Assembly (NCBI GenBank): GCA_018417955.1
Contig: JACTVC010000047.1
Location: 102,613 to 166,612, forward strand
Length of the DNA stretch: 64,000 nucleotides
Reading direction: 5' to 3'
Source of the DNA: Laccaria trichodermophora
Taxonomy: Eukaryota; Basidiomycota; Agaricomycetes; Agaricales; Hydnangiaceae
In this document: positions 55,017 to 64,000 of the stretch, piece by piece
Layout: every line of letters starts with the position of its first letter
How positions within the stretch are numbered: position 1 is the first letter of the stretch
Made by a program: the position numbers and the translations under genes
Notes under the pieces: model-generated
What the model was told of the DNA's origin: nothing
What the model saw: the letters and a program-made list of their open reading frames with translations, nothing else
Databases searched by the model: none

Positions 55017-57660
55017 GGTGGCCCACACCGCTATTTATATGGTCGGAAGAGTTAGTGAGTCGCTGGAAGTGATGGGGATATCATGTGATACCAAAGGTGC
55101 ATTGCAATGTGACCACTAGTGTGTACATCGTCGTGATCTATGTAAACGATAAGAATAAACACTTCTACGCTGCTTGCCAATGTTGTATTGTTCACACACC
55201 TCGATAATGTTCTCCCTGCCGGTGTACTTTTCCTGATGTCTGATTAGACTTACTGTAGACTTGCGCTACTTGGTTATCCCTCATACCTAGCTTGAAGGGT
55301 ATGCGAGTATCACGTGATACTGCGCCGAGCTGACACTACGCATGTCCCAACAAAGCTCAAGCTCCAAGGCTTGTCGATCTGGTTATAATAATCATATATA
55401 ATACTCTAATTAACAGAGGGTTGAACACCTCGCTTGAAAAAGAAAATTACTATCTGCCTCTCAACTTCATGTCTGCCACTCACCTGAACCCGAGCATGGG
55501 AAGTAATTCGGCATCTACGATGACATTTTGGTGACGTTGCAGCATTGATCTTACTGGCACCTGTGGCATCGGCTGGCATTCTTCCTAACGCCACAGTGAG
55601 ACGCCGGTCAGACGGAGCTGCATTGAGATGGGCAACATCAGAAGAATATTCATAAGGGCAACTGGTCAAAATATTAGAGCAAAGGCAAGGAGGAAGATGC
55701 CGGCCTGACCTGTGTAGGGCAGTATTCACCGAAAGAATATCTGACAGCAGGTCGTTGAGCAGAAGCTGCAATGAGTCCAAGGGCTGAGTCATTTCGTACG
55801 CAACAAAGTGACTGGAGGATAGTAAGAATGGTGTTTGGCAACATGATGGACTGAGGGGAACATTGACTTTAGAAAGCACGTGCTTTTGTCAATCCGCTCC
55901 CGCCTGCTCCGTTTGCTCTGATCAGAATGGACGAGTGTAAGGCACACTCAAGATGTTCAATCTCCCTTCTACGTGGCATTCTCAGAGTGGGGAGGAGTAA
56001 AACTGGGGAACAAAAGAGAAATTAGTGTAGTGGTCATATGTAAGCCGCTTGAAGTGGATTTGTTTGTCTTTTGGGGCCCGGGCTCCCCAAGACATCCTTG
56101 AACAGGTTCGCGGGTATGGGCTTGGGATGCCCGACGATGGGTTCCCGTTGAATCTAATCAAGATAACCATACTCACCGTCTCCTGTCTCCTATGGTTCAG
56201 CTTCTGGCAGCACAGATTCGGACAGGCAACCCAATTGGCTCGGGATGCAGCCAACGCTTAAGCAACAGCTCGAGCAATTCAACTCGAGGATAATGCCCGA
56301 GCTTGTCAAAGCGCAAGCCGTGTAGAGGGTTGAATCTCAACCTGTGTTCAGACTTGACCTCCCAATAAAACTTGGGCTATTCTTCGATCGAGAATCGCAT
56401 TGAGTTGCGTCGGACACTGCATGAGGACTGAATAACAGGCGCAATGGGCGTCAATCATGGAAGAGTGCATGGATTCGAAGTGGCATTATAAGATGGGGCT
56501 GTGCTGAGGGCGAAGAAAGGTGCTGTGGTGGGGTCGCCCATCCACGGAACGCCCAGAGCCGCATCAGTTCCATACCGGTGCCTTGGAGCTACAGGTCGAC
56601 GGTCTAAACGGAAGGAGGCGGTGTCCTTGAACATGAAGTATTAACGTATATTGACCTTGTCTTCTGTGAAAATACGATGTGCAGCATTACTGGCCTTGAG
56701 TTTTGCCTCAGCAGAGCGAGAGTGGGTGGTAGCATCCTGACCCGCAGGGTTCGTGGCAGACTCTCCGGCAAAAGGAAGTTCGAAGAGCTTGGGTGACAGG
56801 CGATTCCCCAGGACTAGATTGCACGTGGAGGGCAAGAGGCGTAGCCCAGACTTCAGGCCAGGGGACTTGAGCTTGCAAGATTTGGGCTCGCTAGGCTGAT
56901 GAAGGACGGACCGGACGACAATAATGGAAATTCTGATTTGAACTTGGAGAGAATGTTGGAGAAGACTGAAGAGGCTTTTAAATCTAGATGATGACAGAAG
57001 ATTGTAACTTACTAAAGTGGTTTCATAGGGTTGGGCTTCGCTGTGCCATGGATAAGCTTTAAGTGCCATGATGAACTTCAAGTTACACGTATTGAAGTAT
57101 TGAAGTATTGAAGACGATAGATATACCTTCGGGCATTTGAGAGCATGGTACGGCTACCCAAAGCTCACTATAGTGGCCTTGCACTAGATTGACTTCCAGG
57201 ACCAGTTTCGACAACTCGGATGTGCACCCACGACAGACTCGGACTGGTAGGAGATTTATTGTGTGTCGGTTGTGGGAAGAGGTCGGTGTGAATGAGAAAA
57301 TTGTTGAGTGAATTCACGTTGATTGCTTCAAAAATGAGTGTGGCGGTTCAACGTTCAACGTTCAACTTGAAAAGAGCCATGAAAGACTCAGACTTGAGTC
57401 GGAAGGACTCAGGACAGGTGTTGTGACCAATCGGACTCATGTGACTAGATGTGACTACTGGAACTCTACTTACCTAATCTTGCCTCCACTTTGTCAATTA
57501 TAGATCGCTATTTCGCAACCAAACTAATTCCAATATTTTCTGTGAGACTATAAATGATGTCCTGCTACCCAGGAAAACTTCTATTTTTATGGAAATGAGT
57601 CTGGGTACATTGTAAATTGTAAAGGTGAAGTGCAACGTCACAACTGTGTGACCAAATGAG
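55017..57660. other. Low-information region, no gene supported
   Basis: Minus-strand frames at 55406-55879 (157 codons) and 56641-57081 (146 codons) and a short plus frame at 56049-56261 lack family motifs and clear exon structure. AT-rich stretches and repeated TGAAGTATTGAAG (57090-57115) and GTTCAACGTTCAAC (57350) are present. Genuine small genes cannot be excluded. Confidence 0.35.
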
Positions 57661-57667
57661 TCACGTG

Positions 57668-58290
57668 TCAATGGTAGAAAGGATCCGCCTTGTGGTAGGG
57701 AAGACGATATTGAGCATGATGGTCAGAGAGTAGGAATGAGGAGCGTTTAATAACATTCCTCCAACCCCACTGAGATTTGTCGTTATTGCGAACAAGCTCC
57801 CCAGAGCGGTGGCAACCATAAAAGCAGCAGGAGAGCAGAGTGGCGAAGAGAAGGTCATCATAGGATTTTGAAAAGTGTGAGCCGAATGGGGTCAGCGCGC
57901 ACCTTTTTAGAGCCACATATGGTTGTTTGCACTAAGGGGTGGGAACGATTGGTATCAAAGTCTGGATAGAGGTCTTGCAGAAAATGGCGAGCGCCAGTAA
58001 GATACTTTGGAGCAGATGCGATGAATTTTGACGTGTAAGCAACGTAACGAGAGAGATTTTGAGGAGTTGGGGTTAAGGGTAAAGAAAATGTTAAACAGAA
58101 ATTGATGTAGTCTCGTGCACCGGTTGCGTATCCCTTCGCGGTACTGATTTCGATAGCGCTGGTTTGTAAATGTTGTGCGCGATCATCCAAGGCTTCCAGC
58201 GACATCGGAGGACGAGCATTCCTCGTGTGGGTGGAATGCCCGCCCAATGCGCTCAAAAGCACAGCCTCCATCGCCGGCAAAAGATCGCGT
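57668..58290 (-). pseudogene. DIRS tyrosine recombinase, truncated
   Basis: N-terminal DNA-binding helices (AIEISTAKGYATGARDYINF, then LPLTPTPQNLSRYVAYTSKF), followed by DDLLFATLLSCCFYGCHRSG with the first catalytic Arg in HRSGELV. A frame shift lies near 57880. The rest of the catalytic domain (later His-x-x-Arg and Tyr) is missing, so it cannot be active. Confidence 0.8.
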
Positions 58291-59420
58291 GGGGATCAAA
58301 TAGGCGGACGCGTGTATCAGGGAATTGATGAGCGAAGTCATCAAGAAGCAGACGCGAGAGAAGGTCAGCTTGAATATTAAGCTTGCCTTCGATATGTCGT
58401 ACACGTAAGTCAATATGAGACCTGGAGGAGGACACCATTATGCATGGCTTGGGAAGCAGAAAGGCTGTTGAGGACACCGACGGAGTCAAGGCTGTCAGTA
58501 ACTCAGCAAGAGACGGCGAGGCGGTGTTGGTAGCAGCGTGGTAAACTGCAGAGAAAATGGCTACAAGCTCAAGAAAGAATATGTCGACTTTAATATTTGC
58601 CGGAGGTGGTTGTAATTGATAAACAAAGCCTTCCAATCCATAAACAAAGGCAAAGGCAGTAGTAAGAGCCATCGTCAATCAACCGTACACCAATTGCTTT
58701 GGGAATTGTTTCTGCAAGCCATGTGAGTTCAGCTCGAACAGTTGCATTGATGAAAATTTTCGGGTTGCGGACTTTACCGCTTGTTTTGCGATATAGCTCG
58801 CTTAAAGCTGGTCGGCCCCAGGGAAGGACGTCGAGCAGCCAATTCAAATGGCCTCCAAGTCGTTGCCAGTCACGAAGTCGTGGTTGTCGATCAGCGGTAG
58901 CGAGGAATAAGTGAATTTTTGAAATAATATCAGTGATCGTGTCTGGCGAAAGGGTGATCCTCAAAGAGGCAGGAAATGGTTTCCCATAGCGACAAAAGCT
59001 GAACCTGTCAACGTGGGCGAAGGCGGCCATGGAAGTATATGAGATCATCGGCTAAACTCCAGCCGAAGAAATCATCCATGTAAACATGAAGTCCCAAAAT
59101 GTTGAATTTACGGATGGCAATCCAACATATGAGACCAGACACGATTACCAAAGACAAGACGACGAACAATGTGCAGATGATTATCAACCCTAACGACCTG
59201 ACGTAGTTGCCAGACAGGGTGGGCAGGCAGATTGAGAAAGGCTGATGCGACGTCAGATTTGAAAGTGATTAGTTTTTGCTGAGGATATGCAGCTCGAGCT
59301 TCGCGTAGAACAAAACCAAAAGAGTGCATGTCATCGCATGTCATCGTATGAAACATGCCCCTCAGATTTAGGGATTCCACTGTTCAAGCCTGAGCTGCTA
59401 TGATCGGTAACTACTCGTGG
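58250..59420 (-). pseudogene. DIRS reverse transcriptase-RNase H
   Basis: RT blocks in order: VVTDHSSSGLNSGIPKSEGH, KLITFKSDVASAFLNLPAHP, VVRVDNHLHIVRRLVFGNR, and HVYMDDFFGWSLADDL with the YMDD catalytic motif at about 59068-59090. The connection domain has LFLATADRQPRLRDWQRLGG and LLDVLPWGRPALSELYRK. RNase H-like: FFLELVAIFSAVYHAA and HIEGKLNIQADLLSRLL. An 11 bp duplication near 59335 (ATGTCATCGC/TATG) and other indels break the frame. Confidence 0.82.
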
Positions 59421-59584
59421 CTTGTCATGCTGCCAAATCACAAACATGGGAGAAAACTTCATCCCCGGGAGAAGGTCTGAGATTGGAAGTGGGGATGACC
59501 ATCTTTCCGCTTGTAGTTCTTTGTCACGGAAGGAAAAGGTCTTCGCGGAGACTGGCGAAGTTGTCAGAAAGATCAGGATTGGAT

Positions 59585-60889
59585 GTCAGGGTGCTCTGTC
59601 AGGGTGCTCGATGTGAGGCACGCTTCATGGTCTCGTGCTTTGTGCTTTCCTCCACATTCTGAACAAATCCCATGCTTACGCCTGAAAGCACAGGGATCAG
59701 GGCATATGCCAAGGCTCCAGTTTTGACAAGGAATTGCCGCACGCTTCGAGGGACCAGTGAAGTCAGCGGCCTCACGTTTACGTAGCATTTGTGCTAATAG
59801 CGGCAGCTGGAAACGACTGCGGTCATCCATTCGGTAGGGGCTGCGAGCATATCGATCACGAGCTTCAGCATCGACATTGATAGCGACGGAAGGTTCATAA
59901 GGCGCAGCACGAAAGAGCTCAATAACCATGTCTTGATAGTTATTAAGCTCATTGAGACGATGTGGATACAGCAGAACGACGCCTGTTTTCCATGCCTGAA
60001 AAACCCGAGCCCATTCCGCTTCGTTCCTAACCACTTTCCTAGCCAAATACTGATCCTTTCGTACCAACGAAAACCCCCCGCAAACTCCTTCGCATCGTCA
60101 TTGTGACTAAATCCCCGATCCATCGAAGCATGCAGCTTTTCAAAGTCGACATACTGATCTTGAATGATAGGTCGCCACAATGGACGAGGGATCGGGTCAA
60201 CGAGGGGCTGCAATTGCATGAGGTCGATGATCGGATCAATGGCTTTGTCAGAGTTGAACGACTGGCGAAGCTTCCATGTCGCTTGTAGATGAGAGTCGAG
60301 AAGTGTGTGCTCTGAGAGAGCAGAGAGGTGAGGTGCTGCTGATAGAATCGAGGCTGGAATAGTGGCAGAAGAGGAAGGCGAGACATTGAGAAGTTTAATG
60401 ATGTCGTCCAAAGGATATGACGTGGTTTGAGATCCGATTGGTGGACGAGTCTGATTGATTTTTGCTCGAAGAAGTGCCCACGCAATAACTTCAGATATGT
60501 AGTTCGGTCCTTGACCAGTAGGGTTTGGACGCTCAAAAAGTTCTTGTCGACGCTCTCTGAACCTGAGAAGTTCTTCGGCAGTGAGTCCTTCAGGGGTGGA
60601 CGATCGTGATGGGTGAGATGAAGGATTCTCGGGATGGGAAGGTTGGGTTGTGGAAGACGCATTCGACTGTGCTGGCAATGGTTGTGTACTAGAACCTCCT
60701 CCGGCACCTTGTAACCGCATACGTTCATTGACCTGTTGAACGTAGTCCCCCTTCTGCCGAAGATATTCCAATCGCCCTGAGATTCTCCACAAAATGGTTG
60801 TATTTGACGACATCATCCACGAGTTTCTGTGCAGCGATGGTCCTTTGTTGAACATCTTCAGGGCTGTTATCGTGGTTTTCATGGTTCAT
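59585..60889 (-). pseudogene. DIRS gag-like gene
   Basis: Starts MNHENHDNSPEDVQQRTIAA at 60889. A frame change occurs near 60765, after which the sequence continues LRQKGDYVQQVNERMRLQ. Further blocks are GLTAEELLRFRERRQELFER and, after another shift near 60080, VFQAWKTGVVLLYPHRLNEL. It ends with a zinc-knuckle-like CQNWSLGICPDPCAFRRKHG and CSECGGKH, as expected for a nucleic-acid-binding gag. Confidence 0.75.
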
Positions 60890-61473
60890 GGTAGATATGA
60901 AATGTAGATTGCAACGTGAGATGCTGTATATCGTAAAAAATGGTGCAAAGAAGGGCTACGTCTTCACACAGAAACTCGTTAGTATTATTTCTTAAGAAGA
61001 GGGGTCGGCGATGCCGGGAACGCCAAGGCTCACCGTGCTGAAATCGTAGTCTTTTGATGAGAAGCAGAGGGGTAGGCGATGCCTGAAGACTGGGTTGCCA
61101 CACGTGCTGCTTGATCAGTCTGGATGGCTTCCCCAGGATTTTATACCCCTCCTATGGGCAATAACGCTTGACTCAGCATCGCTAATATATAGCGCTAAGT
61201 CAGAGCGGTGCGGAGGAGAGTCATCTGAGACGATGGTGAATGCGATGAGTGAGCGAAGAATGTCACGGTGATGAGTGAGCGAACGATGACAAATTGGATG
61301 CGAGTTTGGCAGAGGTGCGTGCATTTACGACGAACAGCCATCTCGGTCCCTCTCCAATGCACCATGATCCACATGTCATGGTGTACTCCAACTTGCACAT
61401 ATCACATGTATCATAGATCCAGATAGAGATATATTGATGAAAGTAAAAGATATAAAAAAACATGGTGTGTTTA
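60890..61473. other. Spacer, no gene supported
   Basis: Holds a direct repeat of AGAGGGGT(C/A)GGCGATGCC (61000 and 61070) and GATGAGTGAGCGAA(G/C) (61245 and 61270). It may include the 5' end of the DIRS element. Confidence 0.4.
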
Positions 61474-64000
61474 TCATTCCCAGACCGCGTTGTAGATTTC
61501 TTGTAGCAAGGCCGGGCCATTGACAATCCCATCATGCTCTGCCGCCGTGATCACCTTCACCCTCCGAACCATGACTTCGACGATCTGCTCCAATGTATAT
61601 TTTTGCACCTCCTCAAAGGGGTGGGGGAAGAAACGATGGCCATATTTTTCCTGTGAGAGGGCCCGGATGGCCAGGAAGAATATCTGTAGAGAAGATTAGA
61701 AGATGGGGATGGGACAACTGCCAGAAAGGAAAAAGACACATACCGTACCAGCCATTGATCCAACTAGCTCTTCGGTAATGCCGCCAAAATGCATGGAAAA
61801 CCTAAAAGCTGCCTCAGGATGCGTGTGTGGGTCCTGCTTCAGGCTGAAAGGAACCTCCGATGAGAGGACTTGGCGAATGAGTTTGAGGAAAAAGGCATGC
61901 TGGAATGGCCCCTTTCAGATGGGTGAGCCACAAAAGTATTGCAGTATAGAGATAACCCACCCTGGATTCGCCTGGAAGAGTCTTCCAAGCCACTTGTGAG
62001 TCTTCGACCACTTCTTGAGAGTCTTCAAGCCCTGGGGTGTCGACTAGAAAGCCCTCGAATAATTCAACCAGGGAATTGAGCTTGGGGTCTGGGAAGCGAT
62101 TGAGGAGATCTGTCTCGATGGACAGCATGAAGTCTTTCAGTATGGAACTTCGAACAGCACTGTGGGCATCGCGAAGAACATTGTAATAACTACCCTCTTT
62201 GAGTTGGTGACCATGGTGGCAATCGCTCCAACGGACCGCTAATGAAAAGGCACAACAAATGAGAGAGAAAAAAACATTGTACAGAATACTTACTCAGATC
62301 TACCTCCTGATTTCTTGTTTTGCACTTTTCCACGAAGACGGTCCAGGTAGCAAAAATCTCGTCCCGAAAGACGCTCGGGCCCTTGTCCAGTTCCAATGGA
62401 GCCTTTCCCTCGAGAATTAGGCCTTGTAATGTAGAAGCCGACTCATCAATGTAGTCCACAAGACGTGGAGCGTACACGTTGAGAGTTGTTCTCTAGTCGT
62501 AATAAATTGTTTCATCATGAAGGTCATGGTTGAAGTAGAGAACTAGTAACTCACCGACAATGTTAAACCTTTACTGACATTTTTTTCAAACATATTGAGG
62601 GATAGACGACCCTGGCTGGCGTGCGGCAACGGCACCACTCTACGGCCCTCATAAACTGCTTTGTCAATAAAAGCCTGAAAGTCTTTCATTGGTAAATGAC
62701 CTGTTTTTTGAAGGGGTCAATCACGACCTCAAAAAAGTCAGGTAACTACAAGAAAAAAAGGCTCACGGCCTTGCTGCATGACCTGGACTTCCAAGTCGGC
62801 CATTGTATACTGTTCAGTTTTTCAGCTAGCGCACAATAACAGAAGGACTTGTGCAGTACCTCAAAAATCTTCGCAGTGAGGTACTCTCCTCCTTCAACTA
62901 CACAAAAAGTCTCTTTGACCATGAGATTGCCTAGGGTGGGCCTCCATTCTACAACCCCAAGACGTAACCCCTGATAATAAATAATAACTTACTAGTCAGA
63001 ATGGTAGCATTCAAATGTATAGTCAACTCACAGCTCCAATCACATTCTCATTTGGCGCTTCTGACTGGTCAGGAGACGGGATTCGTACCCAGACACGGTC
63101 GGTGTCTCTAACACATGTCCCTGGTGTCCCTGGGCTGCCTGCAAAGAGGATGAAGCCAACCTGCCCGTGCTAATATCATGTCAGGTCAGGTGAAATGGTT
63201 GACCGAGCTGGTGATATGGTATTTACGGAGCTCCGGATGTTGGAAAAGACAGGCTGCAAAGTGGAATGAGAAGAGAAGACTGGCGTATGATGAAATTGGG
63301 ACATACAATATACAATGGAATAAACTTCTTGTCTTCGAGGAGGTAACCAACTGCTTTTGTTGTCAATGGCGAGAGGGGTTCACCAAAAACATTAGTCTAT
63401 CATAACTTGTTAGTTCCGTTGTAACAAAAACAAGAACTTGAAGGATCAGGCTCACCTTTGAGAGCGACAGTTCGCCCCCCTCAAACAAATACCCATTGAC
63501 AAAATAACAATCCGAATCTAGCAGCTACTCATATGTTCAGGAGTAGCTTACTAGATAGGTAAATGAATGTAGTACGTACTGAAGTAGGTTCTACCGTGTA
63601 TAAAGGGGCAGAAGGGGCTGTTTCTTCCTCGGGCTAGAAAAATAGGTCTGCCAGATTGAACAAAAATTAATTGAAATTCTTACACCCTCAATGCGTGGCC
63701 GTTTGCGGATATTTTCCGTCTCTGTCTCTGTTGTCTGCAGTAACATCAAAGCAACAACTTAAGGACGTGAAGATCATACCATACTGACCAAGTCGGTTTC
63801 GCGAAACCCGTGGTCTCAGAACTGCCACGATATGAAAACCCCATAGTATGAGAATACCACGGGGCCACCAGTGGATCATTATAATAGAACTCATTGAAGT
63901 TAACATCGTACTCTACCGCCGTAGTCTGAGGAATAGAATCTGGGTTGTAGGCGGCCGATGTCTCCTGGAAATGGAGTGGCTGGGACTGTGGCTGGGACTG
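61474..64000 (-). CDS. Multi-exon gene of unknown function (5' end outside window)
   Basis: At least ten exons on the minus strand, separated by 45-75 bp GT-AG introns. From the right edge: SQPQSQPLHFQETSAAYNPD, FNEFYYNDPLVAPWYSHTMG (63990-63780), ENIRKRPRIEG, DSDCYFVNGYLFEGGELSLS, GFILFAGSPGTPGTCVRDTD (63170-63110), GVVEWRPTLGNLMVKETFCV, KDFQAFIDKAVYEGRRVVPL, YIDESASTLQGLILEGKAPL, LLNRFPDPKLNSLVELFEGF, KLIRQVLSSEVPFSLKQDPH, IFFLAIRALSQEKYGHRFFP and a last exon ending QEIYNAVWE at the stop 61474. I do not recognise the family; no TM segment or known catalytic motif is visible. The long-range open frame across many short exons supports a real, maintained gene. Confidence 0.65.

Larger units (their letters stand above)
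57665..60889 (-). mobile_element. DIRS-type (tyrosine-recombinase) retrotransposon, degenerate and truncated
   Basis: Gene order on the minus strand is gag, reverse transcriptase-RNase H, tyrosine recombinase, which is diagnostic of DIRS-like elements. The left (3') edge at about 57665 cuts the recombinase after the first catalytic Arg. No terminal repeats were found. Similar elements are common in agaricomycetes. Confidence 0.82.

Noticed and set aside
55406..55879. 157-codon minus-strand frame
   Set aside because: No family motif and no supported exon partner; could be real but not defensible.
56641..57081. 146-codon minus-strand frame
   Set aside because: Plain open frame without recognisable features; left as unannotated spacer.

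Overview
This window comes from a filamentous fungus, almost certainly an agaricomycete basidiomycete. Genes are split by many 45-75 bp GT-AG introns and several encode families I know only or mainly from Agaricomycetes (a kinase-like family, a protein with the VTGCDKTTSWGIASY signature, a DUF6698-like family). Transposons are dense. No tRNA, rRNA or CRISPR array was seen. All calls rest on reading the sequence; no search was run.

Layout. 1-11.4 kb is an ordinary gene region, all on the minus strand: a partial gene with two tandem ARID domains (SWI1-like), an agaricomycete-specific gene, mitochondrial FAD glycerol-3-phosphate dehydrogenase (GUT2; all seven exons sum to an exact open frame of 757 codons), and a Cep57/PPC89-like spindle-pole protein.

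11.7-49.3 kb is the most striking part. Five genes recur in fixed order and orientation: X-I (+), F (+), K-I (-), X-II (+), K-II (-). X is a small single-TM protein with a likely coiled coil, F an F-box-like protein, K a kinase-like protein. Block A (11.7-24.2 kb) holds F1, K1, X1, K2; block B (24.2-31.9 kb) holds X2, F2, K3, X3, K4; block C (42.4-48.1 kb) holds X4, F3, K5, X5, K6; a fourth begins with X6 (48.3-49.2 kb). A decayed, inverted F4 lies at 50.5-51.4 kb. Only F1, X3, X5, X6 and K6 look intact. K6 and X6 are head to head with a 205 bp shared promoter region.

Because the blocks are paralogous, transposon insertions can be placed to the base. An LTR retrotransposon without gag-pol (319 bp LTRs, one mismatch, 5 bp target duplication) split X1. 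A hAT transposon (8 bp duplication) then landed in its left LTR. A 355 bp MITE (TA duplication) split K2 and a 584 bp hAT-like MITE (8 bp duplication) split K4. Between K4 and X4 three elements sit inside one another: 31889-42383 (8 bp duplication) contains 32286-41614 (8 bp duplication), which contains 32823-40042 (CACTG termini, 3 bp duplication, about 230 bp inverted arms). The innermost element carries an intron-containing pseudogene of the complex I 51 kDa subunit (NDUFV1) and a purine-rich minisatellite.

49-64 kb holds an F-box gene of a type I associate with ascomycetes, a 310 bp tandem repeat, a DUF6698-like gene, a broken DIRS-type retrotransposon (gag, RT-RNase H, truncated tyrosine recombinase) and a multi-exon gene of unknown function running off the right edge.

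The X/F/K block looks like a birth-and-death gene cluster. What its products do together is unknown; membrane sensing with kinase and ubiquitin-ligase output is only a guess.
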